This document shows, piece after piece, positions 34,455 through 43,857 of a stretch of DNA of 64,000 nucleotides; within the stretch, counting starts at the first letter, position 1, and each line of letters starts with the position of its first letter. The notes beneath the pieces were generated by a model, which had not been told where the DNA came from, did not search any database, and saw only the letters and a list, made by a program, of their open reading frames with translations. Source of the stretch: an uncultured Methanomicrobiales archaeon (GTDB lineage Archaea > Halobacteriota > Methanomicrobia > Methanomicrobiales > Methanospirillaceae); the NCBI GenBank assembly GCA_949320185.1, contig CASGHK010000047.1, positions 62,001 through 126,000 of the forward strand. The letters run 5' to 3'. The translations under genes were made by a program, and so were the position numbers.

Positions 34455-34973
34455 CTACCCGGCCCGCCCTCCTCTCCCCGACTCGATCGCCCGGACGGCA
34501 CCGGGGAGCCCCCGGCGGATCTCCTCCTCCCCGAAGAACACCGAGCCGCCGGCGATCGCCTCGGGGACCCCGCGGGGCGTGACGTTCAGGGCGCGGTTCG
34601 CCTCGTAATACCGGGTCGCGTTCACCTCGGTCTCGAAGATTTCGATGTATTCGAACCTGACGTCCGGGTGCGCCCTGGCAAGGTTCTCGACGAACGGCAA
34701 CACGTCTTCACAGCTGTCGCAGTTGACGCCCCAGAAGAAGAGGACCCCGTCGTTCTCTTCCGTCGGTTTCGTCGTGGGTGGTGTCGGGATGGGGGTCACA
34801 GGGCCGGTATCGAGGGCCCCTGCTGTGGGGCTCTCGGTCGGGCCCAGGGTGGGTGACGATAGGGGAAGGGCCCCCGGTCTCCCGGCCAGGAGGTCTTCCT
34901 TGACGAGAAAACCAGCGGTGAACAGGCCTAGGGCCAGGAGGATGAGAATGATGATACGTGGGTTGATGGTCAT
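34455..34973 (-). CDS. Membrane-anchored thioredoxin-like protein
   Basis: The 172-residue product has one N-terminal membrane anchor (IIILILLALGLFTAGFLV), a Pro/Thr-rich linker and a thioredoxin fold with the active-site motif CDSC in FFWGVNCDSCEDVLPFVE. A cis-proline segment (RGVPEAIAGG) follows. It probably carries out thiol-disulfide exchange outside the membrane. It starts six bases after the stop of the CPBP protease gene, so the two are co-transcribed. Confidence 0.82.
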   Translation of the reverse strand: MTINPRIIILILLALGLFTAGFLVKEDLLAGRPGALPLSSPTLGPTESPTAGALDTGPVTPIPTPPTTKPTEENDGVLFFWGVNCDSCEDVLPFVENLARAHPDVRFEYIEIFETEVNATRYYEANRALNVTPRGVPEAIAGGSVFFGEEEIRRGLPGAVRAIESGRGGRAG

Positions 34974-34979
34974 GGTCCC

Positions 34980-36146
34980 TCAGATTGTGACCCCTGCCGC
35001 CAGCGCCCCGAAGAGGATAAGGTCGTAGAGTCCATGGGTGATGGCGGAGGTGGTCGTGTTCGCCCGCTTCCGGATCCAGGCGAAGACGATCCCGGCTAGG
35101 AAGACCGAGAGCAGGGCGTCCCAGGAGTACTGCCAGGCGTGGAGCGCGGCGAAGAGGAGACTCGGCAGGACGATCCCAAAGACCGGCTGGAGCACTCCCC
35201 TGACCGCAAGTTCCTCCCCGACACCCGCGGAGACTGCCGCCGTCACCGCGCCGACCGGGGTGAGGACATCGGAGAAGAGGCGACGATAGGCCTCATCGTC
35301 CGTGACCGCCCAGCCCATCGCCCCCCACACCGTGGCGATCGCCCGGTCGACCAGCCCGAAGACCACGACCAGCACCAGAGCGGTGACGACTGCGAAGACG
35401 ACCTGCCGCCCTGTCGGGCGGACGAACGCGAGACGCTCGAGGCCCTCGGAGAAGGTCCTCCGGACGAAGAGCCCGACGATCAGGAACGAGGCGTAGATGA
35501 TGAAGAGGAGCGAGTAGGCCTCGGAACGGGCGAGGTCGCCCGAACTCTGGCCGGTCTCTTCACCGCCGAGGAGGGCCTCCGAGAGGAGCGGGGGAGCGCC
35601 GTTGACGATCAGGGGTACGGGCGGTACCAGGACCATCGCGAGCACGAGGACGAGGGCGACCGCGTGAACGAAGGAGTGCGGGTCGAGCGGTACGGCCCGG
35701 GCGAGCAGGCGCCGGACCGGGGGGAGGAAGCCCACGAGCGAGACGAGTCCGAAGAAGGACCCGAGTCCGAACAGGGCGAGCACGGTCCCTTCCATCCCCT
35801 CCGGCAGGATCGGGCTGTCCAGGGCACCGGGGGGCAGGACCGCGACCAGGCCGAGCGCGAAGGACGCAAGGACCAGGGCCCCGATCAGGCCGAGCAGCAG
35901 GATCCCGGTCACGTACCGGAGAGGCCGCGAGTCTTCGGCCAGGTAGGCGGCCATCGCGATCAGGACGAACGGCGCGACCTGGAGCGCCCCTGCCCCGAGG
36001 AGCATCAGCTCGGTGTCCAGGTCGGGGCTCGAGAGGAGGAGAAGGGCGACCACCAGGCCGGCGACAGCGGTCCCCGCCAGGAGGGCGTGGTACCCGGTAC
36101 GGTCCGGCGCTGTCTCGACCACCATGTCGCCCGGTTCGTCGTCCAT
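34980..36146 (-). CDS. CPBP family intramembrane metalloprotease
   Basis: The 388-residue product has about ten hydrophobic segments. The C-terminal part carries the CPBP (Abi/CAAX protease-like) motifs: EELAVRG in GVGEELAVRGVLQ (the EExxxR signature), LFAALHAW (conserved His) and TSAITHGLYD. Members include prenyl-protein proteases and putative bacteriocin-immunity proteins; the archaeal substrate is unknown. The operon partner is the downstream thioredoxin-like protein, which suggests joint action on exported or membrane proteins. Confidence 0.85.
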   Translation of the reverse strand: MDDEPGDMVVETAPDRTGYHALLAGTAVAGLVVALLLLSSPDLDTELMLLGAGALQVAPFVLIAMAAYLAEDSRPLRYVTGILLLGLIGALVLASFALGLVAVLPPGALDSPILPEGMEGTVLALFGLGSFFGLVSLVGFLPPVRRLLARAVPLDPHSFVHAVALVLVLAMVLVPPVPLIVNGAPPLLSEALLGGEETGQSSGDLARSEAYSLLFIIYASFLIVGLFVRRTFSEGLERLAFVRPTGRQVVFAVVTALVLVVVFGLVDRAIATVWGAMGWAVTDDEAYRRLFSDVLTPVGAVTAAVSAGVGEELAVRGVLQPVFGIVLPSLLFAALHAWQYSWDALLSVFLAGIVFAWIRKRANTTTSAITHGLYDLILFGALAAGVTI

Positions 36147-36204
36147 AGTTGGTGTGGTGGTTCCGGTTATTTCATCCTTATCCAGGCCCCGCCCGGGGGT
36201 CCGT

Positions 36205-38046
36205 TCAGGACGCAGGGGTCCCTGGTTGGGAGGGGGTGGATGACCCGTCCGCAGCGCGCCGCTGGGTCTCGCGGATCAGGCGGATCTCATCACCGGGATC
36301 GGCCATCACCGTCTCGTTCACATAGGCAAGGCCAGTGATCGCAGCGAGCCCCTCCAGATCGTAGACCCTCGGACCGTACTGGTAGCTGTTCGTGTCCAGC
36401 CAGGTGGCCGGGTACCCGGGATTCGCGGCCGTCCGGTTCATGAAGTCGTTCACCATCCCGTTCGCGTACCGGGCGATCAGCCGGTCCGAGAAGTGCCACC
36501 AGTGGTTCACTCCGGCCTCGGCGTTCGACACCGTCCAGTTGGTCAGGTACTCCCGGGCTCCCGCTTCGCTCGAGGCGTTTCTCAAACGGAGGGCCTCCGC
36601 GTCGACGGAGGTCAGGTTCTCCAGTGCTGCCCTCTCGATGGCCTGCTGTTCGGCCCGGATCTCGGGGATCATGTCGTGGTACCTGAGGCGGGCCCAGTTG
36701 GTCACCAGGTTGAATGCCCACCAGGCGGAGTCGCGCGAGACCTCGCTCCGGTTCCCTGTCATGAACGAGGCAGGCACTGCTGTGGAACCGGCGTAGACCG
36801 GGAGATAGACGGTCTCGGCCGGCACGGCGAAACCGATCCATGCGACTCCCCCGACATCGGGGGGGAGCCAGGAGCGGCCCTGGCAGACGTAGCTGTAACT
36901 GCAGAAGAGCGGAGAGATCGGGCGGGGCCATGCGCCGGGGCGGACCTCCCCGGGCTCGAAGACCTGGTGGTTGTCGAACGGTCCGGAGTCCCGGTACGGG
37001 TCGCCGAACGGGCCTGCTGCCGTCCTGTTGGTCAGGTCGAAGACCGTCCCCTCGTAGTGGTCCCGGAAGAGCGAGAGCACCGTCGTGGTGGTCAGCAGGG
37101 CGTCAGGCTTCGTCGAGAACGGGTAGGCGGTGGTGTAGGTCCCCTCGACGTACGGTGAGAGGTGGAGCGAGGGGGTCATCCGGTCATAAAGGCGCCATAC
37201 GCGCGAGAGGGAGTAGTAGGGGTGGGAATATTCCCCGGTCGAGACTGTCCTTAACCAATCGAGTTTGCCATCCGACGGGCGCCACCATCCCCGCTCCTCG
37301 GCGACGCGCAGAAGGTTCTTCGAGTGGAGCTGGTCCTCCCGTCCGGGTGTGATCTCCCGGATCCTGAAGGTGTTGGCGGCGACGAAGACATGCCCGTCGG
37401 GGATGCGCTCTGCCGCCCAGAGCCCACCTTTCCCGTTCATGTCGTAGCCGCACATCTCGATCACCCAGGCCTCTTCGGGGTCGGCGAAGAGCAGGGTCTC
37501 GCCGGTCCCGTAGAAGCCATGGCGGTCGATCAGCTCACCGACGAGGTCGACCGCTTCGCGGGCGGTGCGGCAGCGTTCGAGCGCGATGTTGGAGAGCTCG
37601 GACGAGTAGAAGATCCGGCGCTCGGGGTCCCAGTTCGGCTGGACGCGGGCGTAGTCCGTGCACTCCGACGCCATCAACCCGACCTCATTGATGATCCCAT
37701 AACTACCGGTCAGGTACCCGAAGGTGTGCGGGACCTCGTCGATCTCGGAGGTGTTCCGGTGGTCGGTCGAGGCCCGATCGACCGGGTCGTCGGAGCCCGA
37801 GTTCGGGTCGAAATGGACCGTCCTCTTCGACCCCGGTGGGTGGTCGGCGGCAGGGACGTAGACCAGGTGCGTGTCCTCCTCTGAGACGTTGTGCCCGATC
37901 ACGCTGGGGCCGAACCCATCGTTCGTGTGCGCGATATACATCGACCCGTCGTCCGAGGCACCGGGGGTGATGATGAAGGTCGAGCAGGCGAGCGCCGGCG
38001 CGACAAGAAATAGAACCGCGGCAAGGGCGGCAGGCAGCATCCTCAT
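36205..38046 (-). CDS. Exported C69 family peptidase (Ntn hydrolase)
   Basis: The 613-residue product has a signal peptide (LPAALAAVLFLVAPALA) followed directly by CSTFIITPGAS. In family C69 the N-terminal cysteine after processing is the catalytic nucleophile, and here signal cleavage would expose it. Further C69 features are MYIAHTNDGFG, FGYLTGSYGIINEVGLMASECT and ETLLFADPEEAWVIEMCG. The ATG at 38046 lies just after a TATA box (GGTTATACC at about 38068-38077, reverse strand), so the transcript is probably leaderless. C69 enzymes are dipeptidases or acyltransferase-like hydrolases. Confidence 0.9.
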   Translation of the reverse strand: MRMLPAALAAVLFLVAPALACSTFIITPGASDDGSMYIAHTNDGFGPSVIGHNVSEEDTHLVYVPAADHPPGSKRTVHFDPNSGSDDPVDRASTDHRNTSEIDEVPHTFGYLTGSYGIINEVGLMASECTDYARVQPNWDPERRIFYSSELSNIALERCRTAREAVDLVGELIDRHGFYGTGETLLFADPEEAWVIEMCGYDMNGKGGLWAAERIPDGHVFVAANTFRIREITPGREDQLHSKNLLRVAEERGWWRPSDGKLDWLRTVSTGEYSHPYYSLSRVWRLYDRMTPSLHLSPYVEGTYTTAYPFSTKPDALLTTTTVLSLFRDHYEGTVFDLTNRTAAGPFGDPYRDSGPFDNHQVFEPGEVRPGAWPRPISPLFCSYSYVCQGRSWLPPDVGGVAWIGFAVPAETVYLPVYAGSTAVPASFMTGNRSEVSRDSAWWAFNLVTNWARLRYHDMIPEIRAEQQAIERAALENLTSVDAEALRLRNASSEAGAREYLTNWTVSNAEAGVNHWWHFSDRLIARYANGMVNDFMNRTAANPGYPATWLDTNSYQYGPRVYDLEGLAAITGLAYVNETVMADPGDEIRLIRETQRRAADGSSTPSQPGTPAS

Positions 38047-38336
38047 GGATGAGGATGGCGATGGAGGAGGTATAACCGTGCCGAATTCATTCACCTCGGT
38101 TCAGGCATGGGGGGTCACCGGGGAAGGCGGAGAGACGATGGAGTGACAGGTTGTTCGAGGCAGGGTGAGAAAAAGGTGGACCCGGGGCGAAGGGCGGACG
38201 CGAACACGAGTGCGGCCCGATTCTTACGTCCGTCCAAAGGGACAGTGATACGTTGCCCGCGGGATCACTCTTTTTCTCCGCAGTCCCGGAAGATGAGAGT
38301 TTGCCGAGCGACACTGCTGACCATATCTATTCATCA
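38047..38336. other. Intergenic region between C69 gene and MFS remnant
   Basis: Only the C69 promoter is recognised here. No gene is supported on either strand. Confidence 0.35.
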
Positions 38337-39045
38337 TAATCGTCGATCTCTCTGTCTCCCACGACCACCCCGAAAAAGACGAGGGCGGCGGCGAGCTCCA
38401 CGCCAGCGGAACCGTGAAACCCGGCCTAGTATGACCATATTCCGACTAGGAGTCCCGTTGCGACCGGACCGACCGCCTGGCCGATGCCCATGATCGTCGC
38501 CATCAGGCCGAGCTAGCCCCCCCGGCTCCCCGGAGGGGCGAAGTCGGCGACGATGGCCTTGGTCGCCGCCTGGGAGGCTGAGAGCCCGAGGCCGAAGAGC
38601 ACGGAGAGGAGGAGCAGGCCTGCCCACGCACTCGTGAACGGCACCAGGGCAGGGGCCAGATATCGACGAGGGCAGCGAGGCCGGAGAGCGCCGGGGCGAG
38701 ACAGACCAGCTCCAACGGCCCGAAGGCTGCGGTGGCGAGCCCGTGGTAGGGCCGGACAAGAGCGAGTTCGAGCGGGGTATGGACGACCAGGGAGGAGAGC
38801 GGGACGGTGACGAAGGCCACTCCGGCGAGCAGGAGGAGCGGTCGACGGCCGAAACGGTCCGAAAGCTGCCCGGCAGCAAGGGTCGTCGCGGTCACGGTCA
38901 CGATTGGGGACGCCGCGACGAGTCCAATCTCGCCTGGTCCTGCGCCGAGGGTTGCCGCCAGGAGCGACAGGACCGGGTTCTTGGCGATCGTTGAGGAGAA
39001 GGCCACCGTGCCTCATACGAGCGAGAGGTGAAGAAAGAGCCGCGA
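38337..39045 (-). pseudogene. Major facilitator superfamily transporter remnant
   Basis: Reverse-strand frames give MFS fragments: LFLHLSLV, a TGA stop, then GTVAFSSTIAKNPVLSLLAATL with GQLSDRFGRRPLLLL (the loop 2-3 motif), then after a frame change ALVPFTSAWAGLLLLSVLFG, then LGLMATIMGIGQAVGPVATG between two in-frame TAG codons, and a last piece AGFHGSAGVELAAALVFFGV. The total length is about half a normal 12-helix transporter. Several independent lesions make this a clear pseudogene. Confidence 0.75.
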
Positions 39046-39092
39046 TGATCGTTCATCGACCCCGACCATTGTCATTGGCCGCTGCCTCGAGA

Positions 39093-39177
39093 CGCTGAGG
39101 GGGAGATTTGAACTCCCGAGGGGCAAAGCCCCACAGGCTTTCCAGGCCTGCGCCCTACCGGTCTAGACTACCTCAGC
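39093..39177 (-). tRNA. tRNA-Ser (GGA anticodon)
   Basis: The reverse strand folds as an 85-base class II tRNA. The acceptor arms GCTGAGG and CCTCAGC pair perfectly, with G as discriminator. The anticodon loop CTGGAAA gives GGA, a long variable arm (GGGGCTTTGCCCC) follows, and the T loop is TTCAAAT. CCA is not encoded. A reverse-strand TATA-like element (GGCTTAATTGCC, 39213-39224) lies about 40 bases upstream. Confidence 0.95.
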
Positions 39178-39233
39178 AGAATTGAACAGGGGATCAGGTT
39201 GTCGGGACAGGCAATTAAGCCTATGCCTCCGCC

Positions 39234-40874
39234 CTAGATCCTCTCGTAGAGGGTGACCACGTCACCGAAGTCCATCCGGCTGTTCTGGTTGAAGTCGAAG
39301 CAACAGGGGGGCTGGTTGGAGCAGCACCAGTCGAGATTGTTGAAGAGGAGGGTGACGTCAGCGAAGTCGGTCCGGCCGTTACCGTTCACGTCCTCGTACT
39401 TCCCGTCTTTGTTCAGGTCCTGCGGAGGGCAGTTCGAATTCGGGAACGAGCGGACCGTCGGTGTCTCTGTCGGCTGGGGCGTCTTCGTCGGGACGACCGT
39501 CACCGTGGGTGTGGGAGTAGGAGCATTTATTGTTCGCCGGCCCGTGAGGACCGCCTGCCGCTGCATGTCCGCCGAGAAGGAGTGACCCTCGAACGCGTCG
39601 CCGCTCTCCGAGAGAACCAGCACGAGGGTCCCCTGGTCGTACGGCGGGGCGTACGTCGGCGCATCGGACCAGGTGCCGGTCAGGGTTCGGCCGTCGGGTG
39701 AGAGTGTCCCGGTGACCTTCCCCTCCTCGTCCTCGTACACTCCCGTCACCGTCGTGCCCGAGACCTCGAGGATCATCAACCCCGACTCGGTCTCCCACGT
39801 TCCGTCGAACCCCGGCGTCGCACTGTTGAGGACGGGGGTGGGCGTCACGGTGGGCACCATGGTTTCGAACTCCACCGCCAGCGTCTGCCACTCGGTCGAG
39901 GGGACCGAGAACGAGCCCTGGTACGCACCGTCGTAGGGCATGTTCATCGAGAGGCGGTAGGTGCCCTTCGGTCGCAGGCCGTTTCCGTCACCCCACGAGT
40001 TCAGGACGAGCCAGTACGGGTTCGCCGGGTCCGTGTCGTCGTACCCGACAACCAGAACGGCGTGACTCCCGGCCGTCTGGGACCAGGTCCGCCCGTTGTA
40101 GGGCGTCATATTGAAGGTCGCCGTCTCGGGCCGGGTGTTCCAGAACGAGTCGAACGCGGACCACGCCTCACTGTCCGGGAGGCGGAACGAGAGGTAGATC
40201 GCGCGGTTGCTGTCAAGGACGGCCTTGATATTGGCCCGGGCGGCTGCATCGCCAACGCCCCGGGTCACGATACGCTGCTGCACGATCGTCTTCAGGTCAT
40301 AATGCGGCTCCGTTGCGATCGAACCGGCCGGTACCCAGGTGCGCTGGTTCTCGCGACACCAGGTACGCCCGTCCTGGTACGAGGCGTTCGGGTTTGACCA
40401 GGGGACCACGATCTGCTGAGTGTTGTAGAACCGGACAAACTCGCCGAGCGATCCGCCGTTCCCCGCCCAGGACTGCCCGCTCCCGCCGTTGTAGGTGGAG
40501 TCGAACCACTGGACCGAAAGGCGGTCACGGATACCGTCCCTTGCTGCGTGGGCAGTCTCGAGGATCCCGGTCCCTGTCCAGACCCAGCAGTTCGCGGCAG
40601 CCCCCTGGTTCCGCTCCTGGGCGGTGTACGGGATCAGCTGGAGGAGGCTCTTTGAACCGGTGGCACCGGCGATCGATCGCTGGCGCGAGAGGTCGACCTG
40701 AACTGGAGGAGACGACTCGTAGTCCGCGATCCAGGCCTGGAGTTCGGCGTCGTCACCGCGGATGACCGGGTGAGAGAGTTCACCGGCGGAGACGATGAGT
40801 GGAGTGCCGGTGAAGAGGATAAGAAGGGCCACGGTCGTGACCAGCCAGGTCTGGTATCGCATTGCCTTGCACAA
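39234..40874 (-). CDS. Exported papain-like (C1) protease with dockerin-like domain
   Basis: The 546-residue product has a signal peptide (residues 8-30), then a C1 peptidase domain with Gln90 and Cys96 in NQGAAANCWVW, His271 in SHAVLVVGYDD and Asn292 in LVLNSWG, the complete papain catalytic set. A beta-sandwich region (FDGTWETESGLMILEVSG) resembling lipocalin-like stability domains follows, then a Thr/Pro linker and a dockerin-like domain with loops DVNGNGRTDFAD and DFNQNSRMDFGD, carrying an extra CCSNQPPCC cysteine cluster. The TTG at 40874 is preferred because AGGAG lies five bases upstream; an ATG at 40862 is the alternative. A TATA element lies near 40898-40910. Confidence 0.88.
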   Translation of the reverse strand: MCKAMRYQTWLVTTVALLILFTGTPLIVSAGELSHPVIRGDDAELQAWIADYESSPPVQVDLSRQRSIAGATGSKSLLQLIPYTAQERNQGAAANCWVWTGTGILETAHAARDGIRDRLSVQWFDSTYNGGSGQSWAGNGGSLGEFVRFYNTQQIVVPWSNPNASYQDGRTWCRENQRTWVPAGSIATEPHYDLKTIVQQRIVTRGVGDAAARANIKAVLDSNRAIYLSFRLPDSEAWSAFDSFWNTRPETATFNMTPYNGRTWSQTAGSHAVLVVGYDDTDPANPYWLVLNSWGDGNGLRPKGTYRLSMNMPYDGAYQGSFSVPSTEWQTLAVEFETMVPTVTPTPVLNSATPGFDGTWETESGLMILEVSGTTVTGVYEDEEGKVTGTLSPDGRTLTGTWSDAPTYAPPYDQGTLVLVLSESGDAFEGHSFSADMQRQAVLTGRRTINAPTPTPTVTVVPTKTPQPTETPTVRSFPNSNCPPQDLNKDGKYEDVNGNGRTDFADVTLLFNNLDWCCSNQPPCCFDFNQNSRMDFGDVVTLYERI

Positions 40875-40967
40875 CCCATCTCCTTATCACTCTCTGTATA
40901 TTAAAAATTTTGCTATGAGGAGATCTGGAGGCAATTCCTTTACCGAAGAATCCGGCCTAATTGCTCT

Positions 40968-41858
40968 CTATTTCGAGGTCCACCCCCGTGCATATGTCCC
41001 GGGAGCCATGAAGACGGTCTCGGGTGCGGCGACAAGGCCCGTCCGACCCGGCCCGGTTGCAGCGCTCTCGACGAGTGTCCGGGCAAGTGCGACGAGTTCG
41101 CCCTTTTTCGTCACCAGCGCGACCGTCTCCCCCGCACGGAACGCCGGGATCTCCAGTACCCCGACCCCGGCGAGCACCGCCCCATGGCAGACCGCGTCGA
41201 CTGCCCGGTCTCCGATCACGACCGCCTTCAGGTCCGGGATCGCGGCCTCGATGGGGAGGACCAGGGAGTCGAGTGCGGTCCGGTCACCCTCGGATGCCCG
41301 AACCGCCGCGTCCTTCAGGGTGTGGAGGGTGACCGCGTCCTCTTCGCCGAAGGCACCCGAACGGATGCGACGGAGCTCCACCATTTGGCCGCCGCACCCG
41401 ATCGCGAGACCGAGGTGGTGGCAGAGCGATCGGATGTAGGTCCCGGCGTCGCACCTGACCCGGAAGAGGACCAGACGGCCCCTGACCTCGAGCACCTCGA
41501 AGGAGTGGACCCGTCGGATCCGGAGCTGCCGCTTCACGGCCGATCGGCGGGGGGGGCGCTGGTAGAGCCGCCCCTCGAACCCCGCGGCGACCTCGCGGAC
41601 GCGCTCCTCCTCCACGTCGCCGTGGAGCCGGAGCACGCAGACATACTCCTTGTCGTGCCGGAGGAGCAGGCGGGCGAGCCGGGCGGCTCGCCCGAGCATC
41701 ACCACGAGCACCCCCGAGACCTGAGGGTCGAGCGTGCCCGCGTGCCCCACCTCGGCCCCGAGGATCTCCCCGACCCAGGCGGCGACCTGGTGGCTCGATG
41801 GGCCGCGTGGCTTGTCGACGACGACGATGCCGGGGCCAGGGACGAGACTGGTCTTCAT
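40968..41858 (-). CDS. cbf5: tRNA/rRNA pseudouridine synthase Cbf5
   Basis: Cbf5 is the catalytic subunit of archaeal H/ACA ribonucleoproteins. The 296-residue product has the TruB-type core with the catalytic Asp44 in HAGTLDPQVSGVL, the KEYVCVLRLHGD strand, and RCDAGTYIRSLCHHLG. A PUA domain occupies the last 75 residues. The ATG overlaps the hemD stop (ATGA), so the two are translationally coupled. A much longer frame continues upstream antisense to the neighbouring permease; it is rejected as a shadow. Confidence 0.95.
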   Translation of the reverse strand: MKTSLVPGPGIVVVDKPRGPSSHQVAAWVGEILGAEVGHAGTLDPQVSGVLVVMLGRAARLARLLLRHDKEYVCVLRLHGDVEEERVREVAAGFEGRLYQRPPRRSAVKRQLRIRRVHSFEVLEVRGRLVLFRVRCDAGTYIRSLCHHLGLAIGCGGQMVELRRIRSGAFGEEDAVTLHTLKDAAVRASEGDRTALDSLVLPIEAAIPDLKAVVIGDRAVDAVCHGAVLAGVGVLEIPAFRAGETVALVTKKGELVALARTLVESAATGPGRTGLVAAPETVFMAPGTYARGWTSK

Positions 41859-42532
41859 CGCCCCTCGATCGCCCGGAGCGCCCCTTCGAGAGACCCGTCG
41901 CCGACTGCATCGGGCTCGATCCCAGCCCTCCGCATCCGCTCCGCAGTCACCTCCCCGATCGCGCAGACCAGGAGGCCTTGCCGGGGGGACCAGACCGCCT
42001 CGGAGAACGAGTTGGCCGAGGTGAAGAGGACCGCATCGGCCCCGGCGAGGTCGAGGGGCTGGTCGGTCCGGACGAGGCCATATATTCGAAACTCGGCCGG
42101 GGTGCCCCCTCTCTCCCGGATCGCCTCCAGGAGGGGTTCGTTCGGTACGTCGGCGCGGGGAATGCCGATCGTCCGGCCTTGGAGCCAGGACCCCAGGTGG
42201 GGTGCAAAGTCCCGGGAGTAGAAACTGGGGAGAACTTCTGCCTCGACCCCGTGCCGGGCGAGGGCGGCCTGCGTCGCTGGCCCGATCGCGATGACCCGCG
42301 GCCGTCGGCCCGAATGGGCCAGGGCGGGTCCGACCATCTCGGCCGGAAGGGCCGAGGTGAAGAAGACGCCGTCGAACCGCCCCTCCTCCAGGGCGGCGAC
42401 GAAGGCGACCTGTGCGTCCGGATAAGCCTCTGCTCGGAGTGGGGAGACCGGGTAGCAGTCGTGGCCGAACCGGGCGCACCGTTCTGCGTCGTCTCTGCCC
42501 TTGTCCGGCAGCCTGGTGATCGCGATTCTCAT
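41855..42532 (-). CDS. hemD: Uroporphyrinogen-III synthase
   Basis: HemD cyclises hydroxymethylbilane to uroporphyrinogen III, the precursor of siroheme, coenzyme F430 and cobamides in methanogens. The 225-residue product has the weakly conserved two-domain pattern of the family: MRIAITRLP at the start, VFFTSALPAEMV, VIAIGPATQAALARHGV and LFTSANSFSEAV, with CAIGEVTAERMRRAGIEPD near the end. It overlaps cbf5 by four bases. The family is divergent, but these paired motifs are characteristic. Confidence 0.85.
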   Translation of the reverse strand: MRIAITRLPDKGRDDAERCARFGHDCYPVSPLRAEAYPDAQVAFVAALEEGRFDGVFFTSALPAEMVGPALAHSGRRPRVIAIGPATQAALARHGVEAEVLPSFYSRDFAPHLGSWLQGRTIGIPRADVPNEPLLEAIRERGGTPAEFRIYGLVRTDQPLDLAGADAVLFTSANSFSEAVWSPRQGLLVCAIGEVTAERMRRAGIEPDAVGDGSLEGALRAIEGR

Positions 42533-42606
42533 CCGCCTGAGTCGTCGGCGCGACCGGACTAAACGATTCCGATCCCCTTATGGTCTGTCGTTCCAACCCA
42601 GAGAGC

Positions 42607-43818
42607 ATGCTCGGGCTGGTGGCCGGAACCCTGCTCGGCGTCGTCCTCGGCGCCCTCTCCGGCCTCGCCCCCGGGGTCCACGCCAACACCCTCGCCTCGG
42701 CCCTGCTGGCGGCTGGAGCCGGGCTCGGTGCTCTGCTTGGGGAGGATGGCCTGGCGGCGGCGATGTTCGCAGCCCTGATCACCCACTCTTTCCTCGACAA
42801 CATACCGTCGACCTTTCTCGGGGTGCCCGATCCCGATACCGCCCTCGCCGTCTTACCCTCACACGCCCTCTGCCTCGAGGGCCGCGGCGAGGAGGCGGTG
42901 CGGTGCTCGGCCATCGGATCGGCCCTCTCGATGGGGTTCGCTGTCCCCCTCTCGCTCGCCTGCGTCCTGGTCCTCCCCCCGCTCCAGCCCGCGCTCGACT
43001 GGGGGATCGGGATCGTCCTCGTGGGGGTTGCAGGGTACCTGGTCCTCTCCTCCGACTCCCCCTGGTGGGCCTTCGGTATCTTCACCGTTTCGGGCGCCGT
43101 CGGTCTCTTCGCGCTCAGGTACAGCTTCCTCGCCTGGCACACTCTTGGCGGGGAGGCGATCTTTCTCCCCCTCCTCTCGGGCCTCTTCGGCCTGCCGGTC
43201 CTCCTTTCCGCCTCGCACGGGCCGGTGCCCGACCAGACCTTCTCCGGGATCTCGATCCCGTCGGGTGTCCTCGCCCGGCACTCGCTCCTTGGGACGCTCG
43301 CCGGGCTCCTCGTCGGGTGGCTCCCGGGTCTATCGAACGCGACCGCGAACGGGATCCTCGACGCACTCGTCGGGTACGACCGGGACCGAAGCGGTTTCAT
43401 CGTGGCGACCTCGGCAGCGAACACCGCGAATGCCTTCATCGGCCTCGCGGCCTTCTTCGCCCTTGGGCGGACCCGGAACGGTGTCATGGCGGCGATGGCC
43501 GGACTCGAGCTTCCCTCGATGCCCGTCCTGATGGCCGCAGGTCTCGCCGCCGCGATCGGAGGATTTCTCCTGACGGTCCGCCTCGCGCGGTCCGCCCGCC
43601 ACCTCGCCCGGGTCGACGGCCGGCGCCTGAACCTCGCGGTGGCAGTCCTCCTCGTCCTCCTCTCCCTAATCCTCTCGGGCCCGTTCGGCCTCCTCGTGCT
43701 CTCTCTCTCCACCCTGGTCGGGTCCGTGCCACCGCTCGTCAACGTCCGCCGGGTGCACGCGATGGGGGCGATCATGCTCCCGGTAATGGCCTGGGCCTTC
43801 GGCTTTGCCGGCTTCTAG
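42607..43818 (+). CDS. TctA-like permease (COG1784 family)
   Basis: The 403-residue membrane protein has about ten hydrophobic segments and the TctA-type Gly-rich pattern in both halves (LGALSGLAPGVHANTLA and VGWLPGLSNATANGIL). Tripartite tricarboxylate transporters need TctB and TctC partners, which are absent here; archaeal COG1784 proteins are stand-alone and their substrate is unknown. The ATG at 42607 has GAGAG just upstream. It is divergent from hemD. A T6 terminator follows the stop. Confidence 0.85.
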   Translation: MLGLVAGTLLGVVLGALSGLAPGVHANTLASALLAAGAGLGALLGEDGLAAAMFAALITHSFLDNIPSTFLGVPDPDTALAVLPSHALCLEGRGEEAVRCSAIGSALSMGFAVPLSLACVLVLPPLQPALDWGIGIVLVGVAGYLVLSSDSPWWAFGIFTVSGAVGLFALRYSFLAWHTLGGEAIFLPLLSGLFGLPVLLSASHGPVPDQTFSGISIPSGVLARHSLLGTLAGLLVGWLPGLSNATANGILDALVGYDRDRSGFIVATSAANTANAFIGLAAFFALGRTRNGVMAAMAGLELPSMPVLMAAGLAAAIGGFLLTVRLARSARHLARVDGRRLNLAVAVLLVLLSLILSGPFGLLVLSLSTLVGSVPPLVNVRRVHAMGAIMLPVMAWAFGFAGF

Positions 43819-43826
43819 GCGGTGCC

Positions 43827-43832
43827 TTTTTT
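43827..43832 (+). terminator. U-tract terminator after the permease gene
   Basis: Six T residues start nine bases after the stop codon, separating the permease transcript from nop5. Confidence 0.5.
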
Positions 43833-43857
43833 ACCGGACAGGGTCCGATCCGTACGC

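Noticed and set aside
38400-38530. In-frame TAG codons in the MFS gene as pyrrolysine sites
   Set aside because: The same gene also has a TGA, a frameshift and half the normal length, so simple decay explains the stops.
41859-43775. A very long reverse-strand frame continuing upstream of cbf5
   Set aside because: It is antisense to the permease gene, Arg/Pro/Ser-rich, and lacks any protein-like pattern before the Cbf5 start.
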